Assembly: GCF_016801865.2 (NCBI RefSeq)
Contig: NC_068939.1
Location: 134,449,116 to 134,513,115, forward strand
From: Culex pipiens pallens
Taxonomy: Eukaryota; Arthropoda; Insecta; Diptera; Culicidae
Direction: 5' to 3'
Length of the DNA: 64,000 bases
The notes under the pieces are model-generated. The model searched no databases and was not told where the DNA came from. It saw only the letters and a list, made by a program, of their open reading frames with translations. The first letter of the stretch is position 1, and each line of letters begins with the position of its first letter. Made by a program: the position numbers and the translations under genes. Positions 43,576-55,375 of this stretch are shown one piece after another.

Positions 43576-45235
43576 TTTATATATTTATAAATTTATTAAA
43601 CCGAATGAGACTCTTCTTGACACTGCTGTCAGGTCAGCAATTAAAACACTCACAATCAGAGGTCCTCTTTCCTTGGAAACTTCCGACCAAATTAGATACC
43701 TCCAGGCTTGCTTCGCTAATTGAACCGCACCGAATTCCTCACCTGCTTCTCAAACTCTTCAATGCTTGGATCGCCCTGGCGGGTTAGAGCTTTGAGCAGG
43801 ATCGACAGTCGTGATTTCCGCCTGACACCAAGAATTGCCCCAACCCCCGTGTGATGAGGTCGTCCTGACCTTGTCCAGTGGTGGGGGGCACCAAGGGCGG
43901 CGGTAATGACAGACCCCAGGTATGACGCAGCTAATTATGTGATCATTGCTCCGTTATTTTTGAGGAATGCTTTTTTTTGTGGTTAGAGAAGGCAAGAAAC
44001 AACAACAGATTTGACGGCTGTTGAAGGTCGGCGTGTCTGCGTGTGTGTTTATGCAAAAGAAGCTAATCCGACCAAATCAAGTGATGCTGGAACCAGTTAT
44101 TAGGTGTCGAGTTGACGGCGAACGCCGACTTGAACTTGATCTTTGCGGTAAGCTCTTCCCGCGTTTGATTTCGTGTAGTGAGGAACAACACTTTGTCAAC
44201 AAACGAGTGACGATTGTTACCCCGACAAGCGCTACTTTCAAGATCAACACTCCTCTCCGAAAAAGAACAGGTTTCTCTTTGTGGTCTCTATTCTTGACGC
44301 CCTGAACTCCCGACAGGGTCCCTCTGCCTCTCTAACATCTTCACCGTGTAATTAACATTCTTGCAAACAGGTTCCCCGTCGTCGTGCGGCTATTTTTAGC
44401 TCGCCCCCCACGTGACCACGCGGATCTGTTCCGCATGCCGGGCCCCAAACCGTTGACCCCCTTTTTTACGACCTTTTCCCGCAGCGCGCTTGATAATAAC
44501 GCTGAAAAATTTATGCACCAACTAACTATCCATGAACTACAGCAACGCTGCTGCCGTTGACTGAATTTGCGAGCGAACCTGTCGTCATTGCGAGCACAGC
44601 CTTCAAAGGTGAGCCGGTTTGGTCACCATTACGGACTTTGTTGTTGGTGTCGTTTTTTGCGACGACGATCCTTTTCCGCAACTCTTGCGGACCGAGACGT
44701 GCCTCTTCACTGCGTTCTTCAGACGTGGCCAAATTTGATCGTAAAAATGAAAGTAGTTCGTCCTTGGAGGTTGCGGTGACCTGCGCAAATTCCCCAGTTT
44801 GGTCGAATGAAGAGTTGATCGAATCCCGCATTGACCGTGGAAAATTCCACCACCCGGCTCAGCGATGATCTTTGACACGGCGGTTCTAATCAGCAGAACG
44901 AGACACCATGTTCCGCGGATTAAGTATACTCTCCTGCAGAGTATCGCGCCCGCATGAGTAATCGAATGCAAGTCGAGCGAAACATAAACAAGCCAATGAT
45001 GGTGGAAGTGAGTACACTCTTACGAGTTGATTACGGTGTGGTTGGGAGATAACCTCCTCCCCTGCTCGATTGATTGATTTTAATGTTTGCGAATCTTTCA
45101 CTCGATTTGGTGATTTTCCCACAGACTCGGTGACGCATCGGTGACAAGCGTGTATAAATCATGAAAAAATCTTTGATTTTCATACGAAAAAAAAATGGAA
45201 ATCATTTTCAAAATGAACTCTTCTTCATTCTATTC

Positions 45236-46722
45236 CACAGTGGTCCAGAACGCAAAATTAAGTGGAAAATGGATTTTCAGAAAAATGGTGAAGTTTTGGA
45301 GCTAACCTTCAAAAACCAGTTTTTTGAACGTAGCAATTCAGGGTTAAGTTTTAGGGAAAAGTATTGTTCTGTGCACTTTTAGAGCTTTTAAAAACGAACA
45401 TTTTTATTTTATGTTAATTTTACATAGAAATCCAAAATATGATCAACAAAAAAAAAGCTCTAAAAGTGCTCAGAACAACACTTTTCCCTAAAACTTAACC
45501 GTGAATTGCTACGTTAAAAAAACTGTTTTTGAAGATAAAATTTTGGTATCTTCGACAAAGTTGCTTGGATTGGTGAGCCCAACAACTTTTTAGAAGACGA
45601 AAAAATTCCCAAAAATATTCCTGAAAAGTTAGATTTTCAAAATCACCCTCATCGTGAACCACCCTAATTTTGAACCAAACCAAAAGTTGCCCTTTTCCAT
45701 TTGAGCAATTCTCTGAGATTTCGGTCATTCGACTTTTTTTGTATTTTTTAATCCGGCTGAAACTTTTTTGGTGCCTTCGGTATGCCAAAAGAAGCCATTT
45801 TGCATCATTAGTTCGTTCATATAATTTTCCATACAAATTTGGCAGCTGTCCATACAAAAATGATATGTGAAAATTCAAAAATCTGTATCTTTTGAAGGAT
45901 TTTTTTTGATCGATTTGGTGTCTTCGGCAAAGTTGTAGGTATGGATATGCACTACACTGAAAAAAAAGATAACCGGTAAAAAAAATTTGTGATTTTTAAT
46001 TTCACTTCTTGTCTCTAAAACTAGATTTGCAAAAAAACACTATTTTTATATTTTTTGATATGTTTTAGAGGTCATCAAATGCCAACTTTTCAGAAATTTC
46101 CAGAATGGACAAAAAATCTTTGACCGAGTTCTGATTTTTTGAATCAATACAATTTTTTTCAAAAAATCGAAATATTGGTCGCAAAAATTTTTCAATTTCA
46201 TTTTTTGATATAAAATTGAATATACAATCAAAAAGTACTTCAATGAAATTTTGATAAAGTGCACAGTTTTCAAGTTATAGTAATTTTTAGGTTACTTTTT
46301 TGAAAATAGTCGCATTTTTTCATATTTTAAATAAGTGGCTATGTTTGCCCACCTTTGAAAAAAATAGTCCATATCCATACCTACAACTTTGCCGAAGACA
46401 CCGAATCGATCAAAAAATTCCTTCAAAAGATACAGATTTTTTAATTTTCACATATCATTTTTGTATGGACAGCTGCCAAATTTGTATGGAAAATTATATG
46501 AACGAACTAATGATGCAAAATGGCTTCTTTTGGCATACCAAAGGCACCAAAAAAGTTTCAGCCAGATTAAAAAATACAAAAAATAAAATTAAAGAAAAAA
46601 GACCGATTCCGTAGAGAACTGCTCATTAGCAACAACTCTTCTGAAGACTTCAAAGCTCCAAAACTTCACAATTTTTTGTGAAAATCCATTTTCCACTTAA
46701 TTTTGCGTTCTGGACCACTGTG
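45236..46722. mobile_element. Transib-like MITE, split by a foldback insertion
   Basis: The terminal repeats are CACAGTGGTCCAGAACGC at 45236 and its complement ending at 46722, extending inward through 'aaaattaagtggaaaatgga'. The CACWRTGG terminus with a 5-bp duplication (TATTC and CATTC, 4 of 5 matching) fits the Transib superfamily. An inner inverted pair (gttaagttttaggga versus tccctaaaacttaac) lies at 45342-45500. The foldback element at 45703-46624 sits inside it. There is no transposase. Confidence 0.65.
45703..46624. mobile_element. Foldback element of the 'gagcaattctc' family, short-armed copy
   Basis: The left end is gagcaattctctgagatttc and the right end 'gtagagaactgctc'. The flanks ATTT and ATTA suggest a 4-bp target duplication. 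The arms match those at 6389-9634 ('ggcagctgtccatacaaaa', 'ttcggcaaagttgtaggta'), but the middle of the right arm is missing. Confidence 0.75.
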
Positions 46723-46729
46723 CATTCGT

Positions 46730-47640
46730 GCTGCCTCGGTGATGTTTTGATTTGTTGCCATTAGTTGCTTAGATATCGACATAAGAAAATGGAGGGTTGT
46801 TTGGGTGAGGTTTAATAAACTTCAATTTTCCTGTTTCTTTTATTTTAAGCCGAGCTGTATCAACCAGACGTCCAATCTTCAAAGTCTCTTAGACAATTTC
46901 ATGGCAAATTTTCTGAATTCACTATTTTAAAAAATCCAAAAACTGCAAATATTTCGCTGAAATCAAATTACATTTAAAATTTAGGTAAAAAAACGATTTT
47001 TTTCTAAAAATTATAACTCCGCGATACAATTTTAGACCATACTTCTCTATGACTCAAAAGTTGCGTATTTTTGTCCCCTAAAGCAAACTGGAAAATGTGT
47101 AATGCCGATTCTTAGTGTACGGACGCACTGTTTTGTCGATTAAATGAAAAAAAGCAAAAAAAGGTAAACAGAAAAATCACTTTTTTCGATATGAATTTTC
47201 AGCCAATATTGGGATGGAATCTACAAGAATATGATAGAATTTGCCATCAGCAACACAATTCACGCGTTTTTTCAGGAATTTATCGTTTAGACTGCGGAAA
47301 ATTTGAAAATCAAAAACCCAAACAATGATTTGTTATGGGCTACCATTTGACAGCTAGTGCTTTTGTTGTGGGCTCTCATTTGACAACCGTGCTAATGTCG
47401 ACTGTTGTCAGTTTGCTTTGGTCGGAATAGGGTTGCCATCCCCCGCCTAAAAATTTGCTGAATACACCAAATTGATCAGAAAATTCATTCAAAAGTTACA
47501 GATTTTCTAGTATTTACGTACAGTTTTTGTATGGACAGCTGTCAAAATTGTATGGAGAGCTTCTTTGGTCATTGGGAAGCCCCGATAAATTTTTAGCCAA
47601 ATAAAAAAAAAAAAAATCCATTTCCGGGTTTTGTAGAGAA
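46730..47640. mobile_element. Decayed foldback-family copy
   Basis: Interior phrases of the foldback family are present: 'tagatatcgacataagaaaa', 'gtttgggtgaggttt', 'gtctcttagacaattt', and near the right end 'atttacgtacagtttttgta' and 'gtagagaattg' at 47627-47640. They are mixed with unrelated sequence, and there is no clear left terminus. It abuts the right end of the Transib-like MITE. Confidence 0.5.
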
Positions 47641-47949
47641 TTGTTTATTAATTATTTTTCAACATTCCAAAGCGAACATGTGTCGCTAACCATGACTGCT
47701 AGAAAATAGAAAATGTGCTATTCTAATCAAGTCGCTTACCTGACTATTAGTTAAACGGATGATTTACCTTGATTACAATTACTCATCTCTAATTAAGATT
47801 ATTTTTCTGTTTTTGTTTACTTGAGAAATTGTTTGATTTTGGACAAGAAAAATCCCCAAATTTTATCGAACTTGTCGAAATTTTGCGTACACGATTCTAA
47901 TTGAAACTAAATGATTCATAAACAACCTAAAAACTGCTAACTGCAGAGT

Positions 47950-49825
47950 GAGCAATTCTCTACCAAAACCGGAAATGGATTTTATTTGTATTTTTTGATT
48001 TGGCTCAAACTTTGTGGGGGCCTTCCCTATGACCAAAGAAGCCATTTTGCATCATTAGTTTGTCCATATAAATTTCCATACAAATTTGGCAGCTGTTCAT
48101 ACAAAAATGGTACGTATATATTCGAAAATCTGTAACTTTTGAAGGAATTTTTTGATCAATTTGGTGTCTTCGGCAAAGTTGTAGGTATTGTTAAGGACTA
48201 TTTAGAAAAAAATAGGTACACGGAAAAAAAAATTTCCCGATTTTTTTATTAACTTTTTTTTCACAAAAACTCAAATTCCCAAAATACGTATTTTTTGATT
48301 TTCGAGATTTTTTGAAATGTTTTAGGGGACAAAAATCCGCAACTTTTGAGCTATAGAGAAACATGGTCAAAAAATCTGCCGCCGAGTTATGATTTTTTGA
48401 AAAACTGGTGATTTTTGGAAAAAATCGAAATTTCATACATAAAATTTTTTTGACCTCATTTTTTAATGCAAAATTGAATTTGCAATCGAAAAGTACTTTA
48501 CAGATTTTTTGATAAAGGGCTCCGTTTTCAAGATATAGCCACCGAAAGTTTGATTTCAGCGAAATATTTGCAGTTTTTCGATTTTTAAAAATAGTGACCA
48601 TGAGTGACCATTTCTAAAAATATTTTTTTTGAAAAGTTCAGAAAATTTGCTATAAAATTGTCTAAGAGACATTGAAGATTGGACCTCTGGTTATTGAGAT
48701 ACAGCGGCTTAAAGAAAAAGAAACACGAAAATTGAAGTTTTCTAAGTCTCACCCAAACAGCCCACCATTTTCTAATGACGATATCTCAGCAATGAATGGT
48801 CCGATTTTCAATGTTAATACATGAAACATTCGTGAAATTTTCCGATCTTTTCGAAAAAAATATTTTGAAAAAAATTAAATCAATACTAGCATTTTTAATG
48901 GGCATAATATTCAAAGTTTGGCCCTTTTAAAATGTTAGTCTTGATTTAATTTTTTTCAAAATATTTTTTTCGAAAAGATCGGAAAATTTCACGAATGTTT
49001 CATGTATTAACATTGAAAATCGGACCATTAATTGCTGAGATATCGTCATTAGAAAATGGTGGGCTGTTTGGGTGAGACTTAGAAAACTTCAATTTTCGTG
49101 TTTCTTTTTCTTTAAGCCGCTGTATCTCAGCAACCAGAGGTCCAATCTTCAATGTCTCTTAGACAATTTTATAGCAAATTTTCTGAACTTTTCAAAAAAA
49201 ATATTTTTAGAAATGGTCACTCATGGTCACTATTTTTAAAAATTGAAAAACTGCAAATATTTCGCTAAAATACTTTTCGATTGCAAATTCAATTTTGCAT
49301 TAAAAAATGAGGTCAAAAAAATTTTATGTATGAAATTTCGATTTTTTCCAAAAATCACCAGTTTTTCAAAAAATCATAACTCGGCGCCAGATTTTTTGAC
49401 CATGTTTCTCTATAGCTCAAAAGTTGCGGATTTTTGTCCCCCAAAACATATCAAAAAATCTCGAAAATCAAAAAATACGTATTTTGGGAATTTGAGTTTT
49501 TGTGAAAAAAAAGTTAATAAAAAAATCGGGAAATTTTTTTTTCCGTGTACCTATTTTTTTCTTAATAGTCCTTAACAATACCTACAACTTTGCCGAAGAC
49601 ACCAAATTGATCAAAAAATTCCTTCAAAAGTTACAGATTTTCGAATATATACGTACCATTTTTGTATGAACAGCTGCCAAATTTGTATGGAAATTTATAT
49701 GGACAAACTAATGATGCAAAATGGCTTCTTTGGTCATAGGGAAGGCCCCCACAAAGTTTGAGCCAAATCAAAAAATACAAAAAATAAAAATGGTCGAAAT
49801 CGGCCGGTTTTGTAGAGAATTGCTC
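47950..49825. mobile_element. Intact long foldback element, 1876 bp
   Basis: The termini are gagcaattctctaccaaaac and its complement ending 'gtagagaattgctc' at 49825. Both are flanked by AGAGT (47945-47949 and 49826-49830), a 5-bp duplication. The two arms, about 930 bp each, are near-perfect complements with a turn near 48900-48935 around 'aatgggcataatattcaaag'. The right arm lacks only a short stretch next to 'atttcgct' (49260). Arm-encoded ORFs on opposite strands give nearly the same peptide and are by-products of the symmetry. No transposase is present. Confidence 0.85.
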
Positions 49826-50119
49826 AGAGTTACCCAACAAGTCTAGACATTGCTTTCGATTTTGATTTTATCTTAACTATGTTACCGATTTAAGTACTGA
49901 TAAAAGTGCGTGGTATCCCGGTCTGAGTCAGACTCGTGCCACTCGGACAATCGGTTTTTATCAAACAACTTGTGTGGGTTTTTTATTAAATATTAATCCG
50001 GAGCAGGACTTGCTACCTGTGCCCCTTAAACTCAATTTATTGCTGTTTTGACTGCCTCTGGATTAATGGAATCAAAACAATTCATAAAAATGTCGTCAAC
50101 TTTCTCGTTATCAAGTTTG

Positions 50120-51030
50120 CATGTCGACGCTGTCGTGCAAACTTGTCGTACGTCGCTTTTTGACATTCCGTTTGATTGAGTGGCAGTGCGTGGCCGAATG
50201 GTTACGCTGTCCGCTTTGTAAGCGGATGATTTTGGGTTCGATTCCCATCTGCTCCAACCTTCCATCGGATGAGGAAGTAAAATGTCGGTCCCGGCCTTGG
50301 TTGTTAGGCCGTTAAGTCATTCCAGGTGTAGGAGTCGTCTCCATGCCATAAGTACAAACAACACACCAAACCAAGCCTACTCCGGTGGAATTGCTGGCGG
50401 CGGTTGGACTCGCAATCCAAAGGTCGTCAGTTCAAACACTGAGGTGGAAGGTTCCTTGGAGTAGAAAGAGGTTCGAGTGCTCTCCCCATTCAAGCCTTCG
50501 GACTTCTATGTTCGAGCAGAAACTTGCAATAGAGACCACAAAAGACCCGGGGGTCGTTAATGTGGATGGTTTGATTTGATTGATGTTTGACCTTGAATAA
50601 ACAAAAAAAAATGAGAATGCAATGTAAACAATAACAAACCCGTTTTGTTTGGTTGACCATTCTGTGCATTGTCCCGAAGTTTGATTGAATTCGGTTGCCG
50701 GAGTCCAGAGTTATGATTAAAAATGTTTGCGGCAGTCGGGCATGTACGTGTGTCAAAAGCGTTCTGACCTGAAATCCCTTTGGCCAGTTGTCACACTTGA
50801 AGCAGTTTGCAGGGTGTGTCAAGATAGCACGATCCGATCAAAACTTCTTTCATTTGAAGAGTGACAAAAAGCACGTTTTTTGCGCTTTTTGTTGAATATC
50901 TCAGGATTGAAATCGAATTTTTGTGATTTATGACAGTCTCATGGAGAGGCATTGTTAGCTGCACAAAATTGCGTTCTTAACTTAATTTATCCCAAAGTGC
51001 ACGTGCGACAAGATAGCACAATTACGACGA
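50120..51030 (-). repeat. Dispersed repeat, inverted partner of 25170-25565, split by a SINE
   Basis: The outer parts (about 50120-50175 and 50600-51030) carry the complements of the 25170-25565 copy: 'gtcgacgctgtcgtg', 'tggttgaccattctgtgcat', 'ctgaaatccctttggccag' and 'cacgtgcgacaagatagcac'. The middle is occupied by the tRNA-derived unit. The element class is unknown. Confidence 0.6.
50183..50590 (+). mobile_element. tRNA-derived SINE with two tRNA-like modules
   Basis: The head at 50183-50254 has an A box in 'tggccgaatggttacgc', an anticodon stem tCCGC/GCGGa with loop TTTGTAA (Thr-UGU-like), and a B box GGTTCGATTCC. A second tRNA-like part at about 50391-50455 has a perfect five-pair anticodon stem TTGGA/TCCAA with loop CTCGCAA and a B-box-like 'agttcaaacac'. 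The tail is 'gtttgatttgattgatgttt', the kind of short repeat found at the 3' end of mosquito SINEs. The unit interrupts the dispersed repeat described above. Naming it (for example as a Twain-like Culex SINE) would need comparison. Confidence 0.65.
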
Positions 51031-51999
51031 ACTCGCCAAAACTCAAACAATCTGCGTCAAACCTTCATATTGCGTTGCAATCTATCGGAAAAGGGGCAAG
51101 CCTCTCGGAAATTAAAATTCTGCGCCTGCAGATTGCAAAATCGCGACCCGCTTCAAGAATTGACAATAACTTCATTGTAATCGTTTTTTTTTTCTTTACT
51201 AAACGATGAGGAGGGAGTGCATTGTAGTACTTGCTGTAGGTCCACTACAATGTGTTCCCGTGTTCATACCTGACCGCTTGTAGCGGCGGCAATCAATCCG
51301 GTAGTATTGAGCTGCTGCCCGCAATTGAATGGGTTTCGAATTAATTCAATAACCGCTGTGCGGACGCCAGCTTGCGGGTTCATCAACGGAAGCGCTGGTC
51401 CAAAAACCGGTTGATCTCAAACAAAAGCACCCCAATTAAGCTCAATTAAACGCGCGGTGAGCGTTTAGTGATGTGCGACAGGTCACAATAAAGGTCTATG
51501 GTTTTCAAGATTTTTGTGACGTTTATCGTTCGTGCATCAAGTCACGTAAAGTCACGACAAAACCGGCTCTGGCCGTCACCACACCCAGTTTGGGCACCTT
51601 CGGAACTTTTTTAATTATGCAAATGGCAACTGCTTATAGAGGACGCAATTTGCTTAATCTCTTTGCGCATCTGATTTGTTGAAACTTGATCTGATGCTTC
51701 GGATTTTTATTTTAAACATTGAATTTAATTAATCTTATTTAATCCAATCAAACACAGGCAGGCAGTACACCCGAGAACACCCGAAAATGCATTACAAAAA
51801 TTCAAGCGGCCAGCCCTACTGTGTTGTGTTTACCACAAAGAGGATTCATTGAACGGATGACATTACACAGAATCTACAGGGGATGAGGGATGCGTAGACA
51901 TACCGTACCAAACGCTCCTTATTTTAAACTTTAAATTAAACTTAGTCTTGAAACTAATTTGCATCGTTTTAATTCAATCTGAACAGTTTATTATGATCT

Positions 52000-53141
52000 T
52001 TCTTTTTTCTCTGACATACAAACATAGTCAACGTCATACAGACAATTCAACACTGCAATTCTTTGCCGAATCTTCCGTTTGTTCATGCATTGAGGATTCC
52101 TCTCTCCTCAAGCTTTCAAAGAGTGATCAAACCCTTGGCCCTTCCTCTCCTCTCCTTAAACCCAGAACGACCTCTTTTGTTTTGCTCTCTTTCTCTTCCT
52201 TTCTCAATTCGCCGGCCTCTTGCGCCTCTACCCTTCAAATCTTCCTTCAACGGTCTTATTTTTTTCGGAATGTTTTTTTTTTTTCGCTCACTCACCCTCG
52301 ATCGTTCACACATCCCAAAGTGGTTTGTTTCTTCGTTGATCGTCTGCTGTAGTCGTCGTCATAGTTCGGCTCACGACGACTCGGCTGGCCGGACTCTTGC
52401 GCGTTGCCTTCAGTTGGTACCCGACAGTCGGCGCGGAACGTGTCTGATTTGATTTTTTGTTGTTATTATTGTGATTCTTCGTGTTGATCTTCGGCAGCTT
52501 CTTCGATAGCTCGCTAGTTGATTTGTCGGGAAGGCCGGAAGAGTGTTCGTATTGTTTTTTAGAATTTTTAACGGAAAAATTCATGTGGAGTCGAGGAAAG
52601 CTCGGGAAACCTTCGGAAAATGTAACTTTCTCTTTCTGCTATTGGTTTTCTGCGTGAAATTGTGTGCCTTTGTCGACGGCTATCTTTCTACTTACCTCCG
52701 CAAACCTTACGCCGACTAACATTAAGCTAACCCAAGCTTCCTAACTTAACAACCAAGCAAAAAAAAAGGATGTTGTGTACCGTTTGTCTTGTGAGTGTTT
52801 GTGCAATAAATACACGCTAAACGAAGAGCGGTCCAAAAGCACACCCGTTTCGACGACCTTTCCGTGAAATATCGCATCGCTCTCTACGCGTCTTCCTTCT
52901 CAGTGTGTTGAATTGGCATCTGTTGCCAAACCTTCAAAATAAAACCCGAACCAACGAAACAAAAAAAAAGCGATTCCGAACCGGTTCGCGCTCTCGTTTT
53001 CGGCTCGGTTTGTTTACAAATGCTGGCAGTGAAAAACAATAGCCGCCTCGAGAACCTGTCAAACGCGCGCGCGCGCTGTCACTGCTGCTGTCACTTTGCG
53101 GAGGCGTTGTAAAGTGATCCCGACAGCAGGCAATCGACGAT
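52000..53141 (+). promoter_or_regulatory. Candidate promoter/5' UTR of a short mtd isoform
   Basis: The sequence becomes GC-richer and free of mobile elements in the kilobase before the putative first exon. An arthropod-type initiator TCAGTG occurs at about 52897-52902, and a (GC)n run lies at 53067-53076. No TATA box is placed convincingly. The inference rests mainly on the downstream ATG exon and on the local composition. Confidence 0.35.
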
Positions 53142-53318
53142 ATGCAGCAAAATCGGCAACAACAACAACAGGTTGCTGCGACCGCAACCGCAGCAACAAC
53201 AACGGCGGCTTCGCCGCCCCAGCAGCAATCTCCCCGAAAGTCGATCTCGGCGAATGTCGCCGCCGGCATCATGTCCAAGTCCAAGATCAACCGTTTGACG
53301 CGGTACATTAAGACGAAG
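53142..53318 (+). CDS. mtd: Putative alternative first coding exon of mtd (short isoform)
   Basis: The ATG at 53142 opens 59 codons, ending AAG|GTAAAG in phase 0. The peptide begins with Gln/Ala/Thr-rich sequence (QQNRQQQQQVAATATA), continues SPRKSISANVAAGIMSKSK and ends INRLTRYIKTK, a basic segment. Codon use is GC-rich like the other mtd exons and unlike the intron. Phase 0 at the donor matches the phase at which the long transcript leaves 38883 or 39238, so this exon could splice to the same downstream TLDc exons. Short TLDc-only isoforms from internal promoters are known for OXR1/mustard. An in-frame ATG for MSKSKINRL lies within it. It could instead be the first exon of a different nested gene. 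Confidence 0.5.
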
Positions 53319-54158
53319 GTAAAGGGACGATTTTATTCAGTGCTATGGTGCATTCGTTTGACAGCTGTCAGATAAATTCTTGAAAATAATTTGTCACCGA
53401 TGATCAAACGAATACAGCATCCGTACAATGTCTCGAAGAATGTCGCCGCCCGCGTATTAGCTCAGCTGATTCGGGACGAACATCTCATGGTTGTGTTTGA
53501 TCAGACGGTACCTACCGCCCTTGGTACATCATCACTATCATCATTGACATTCATTGTTGGAAATGGTTGGGTGGGACTGAATTTCGCCATTGCGCGAATT
53601 TTCGGCACAATGACTAACCAAGGTCGCGCCAGAGGTTGACAGCGAGCTGAATTCTTCTGGCGATGAAAGTGAGGCAAGATGCAGGGATTGAAATTCCGCC
53701 GGTTGTTATTCAATGTAGCGGCCACAATTGAGATTAACATTATAAGTGAATGAGAGAGGTTTAAGATGTTTTGAAGGGACATGCTTTGGATTTTATTTAA
53801 TTCAATCAAACGAGAGCCGTTGAACCAGTTTAGTTTTTTAAAGTACGACTCCAGCTTTTCAAGATTGCCTGACTCCGATATCAACCATCATAAAATACAA
53901 ACCAGACTCTGATACCAACAAAACTCCCATAGGATGTTTTTAAATTTGTGCCAACTTGAGTTAAGGACGCCATTTTGTGCAGCTTTCAATGCCTAACCTT
54001 TTGGCCTTCACAGATTCAAAAAAATCAATTTCAATCCTGAGATATTCTACAAAACCCGTAAAAATCCCGTGCAATGTTGTTGCTGCGACAACTTGCCAAG
54101 GGGAGTTTAGCCATTTTGTCACTCTTTCATGCACGTGTACTATTTACGTTTCTGATCT

Positions 54159-54450
54159 GAGCAATTCTCTACGAAATCGGCCGATATCGACCATTTTTAT
54201 TTTATTTGTATTTTTTTATTTGGCTCAAACTTTGTGCAGACCTTTCCTATGACCAAAGAAGCTATTTTGTGTCATTGGTTCACCCATACAAGTCTCCATA
54301 CGCTTTTGGCAGCTGTTTATACAAAAATGGTACGTCAATATTCAAAAATCTGTAACTTTTGAATAAATTTTCTGATGTCTTCGACAAAGTTGTAGGTATT
54401 GTTGAGGACTATTGAGAAAAAGCCATAGAGAAGTATGGTTAAAAAATCGG
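54159..54450 (+). mobile_element. Single arm of the foldback family
   Basis: It starts 'gagcaattctctacgaaatc' and contains 'accaaagaagctattttgtg', 'ggcagctgtttatacaaaa' and 'ttcgacaaagttgtaggtat', then stops. No opposite arm follows. It lies just after a fragment of the dispersed repeat related to 25170-25565. Confidence 0.6.
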
Positions 54451-54969
54451 GGTTTGTGGGCCATATATTACTAGCATCTGTATTCAAATGTCAATAATCC
54501 AAAGATGTTTGTAGCTATACAAAATTCAATAAAATATTCAAATTCAAAAAGTTCTAAAAAAATCCAACAAAAAGAGGAATGAAGTATTACAGTTAGTCAC
54601 AGCTGAAGGAAGTTATCAGCACTTTAATGGAAAACTACAATTCTATAACTCGAATGAAAACATGTTCCATCCAGAAATCAACTCGATTCGACCTGGAACT
54701 TGGGACTACCATCTACAGTTTTACGTATAAAATAGCATTTTTTTCTTTAATTGTATTTTTGATTGTAAATTTCGGTTCGAGACACGCCTTAGATCCAGAT
54801 TTTTCATGTGTCCGATAGAATAAGGATAAACCATACTCTACTTCAGATTTTGCCAGGTGTTTAGTTTTCAGTTAATTCAAAATTAATTTTGACAAAAATG
54901 AACATGTCCAAAAAGGTGGCATGACTTTTGTATGGAAAATCTTCAAAAATTGATCTATTCAATTAGAAC

Positions 54970-55375
54970 AGCTATTTGCTGATCGTAGTTAAGCCCCACA
55001 TCAACTCTTTTAAAGTTTGGGAGCAATCTGTGCAGACCAGGCTTTCCGCAAAGCATTTCAGTTTTGTACTGGAATGTCAAATATTTTGTTATTTGATTTT
55101 TGTAATTAAAATTTGTTCTGCATATTTAAAAACCAATACAAAAGCGTTAAAACCGCGATTTTGTTTTGTATTGAATTAAACGCTATTGTATAAGTTTTGC
55201 AATTGGCAGAAGAATTAAAATTACAAAAATCAAATATCAAATAAGTTGGATTTTCCATACAAAATTGATATGCTTTGCGGAAGCCGGGTCTGCCTTGATC
55301 ACTCTCAAATTTTATGACGGTGTTTTGTTGCCTGATGACCAGGATATGGCAGTTCTGCATATCGAGCCACCCTTA
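54970..55375. mobile_element. MITE-like inverted repeat ending in GAGCCACCC+TTA
   Basis: The left 'caggctttccgcaaagcatt' and the right 'gctttgcggaagccgggtct' are inverted, with 'tatttgatttttgtaatt' mirrored at 55215-55240. The right terminus 'tcgagccaccctta' is the terminus type of the TA-flanked element at 21308-22505, so this is a shorter, decayed member of that family. Confidence 0.55.

Larger units (their letters stand above)
39239..53141 (+). other. Long mtd intron, partly unique, partly mobile elements
   Basis: No further exon of the long transcript was recognised after 39238 within the window, so this intron probably extends to TLDc exons beyond 64000. The stretches 39239-40640, 41371-41727, 43576-45235 and 51031-52900 contain no supported gene. 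The 43790-45130 block is unusually GC-rich for this intron, with several short overlapping ORFs that match nothing I know. It could hold a regulatory region. Confidence 0.5.

Noticed and set aside
50183..50254. Functional tRNA-Thr gene
   Set aside because: The A and B boxes and anticodon stem are present, but the acceptor stem pairs only partly. The sequence continues into a SINE body with a repeat tail and sits within another repeat.
52063..52452. 129-codon ORF upstream of the putative alternative exon
   Set aside because: Phe/Ser/Leu-rich translation of a pyrimidine-rich tract. It is more likely promoter-proximal or untranslated sequence than a gene.
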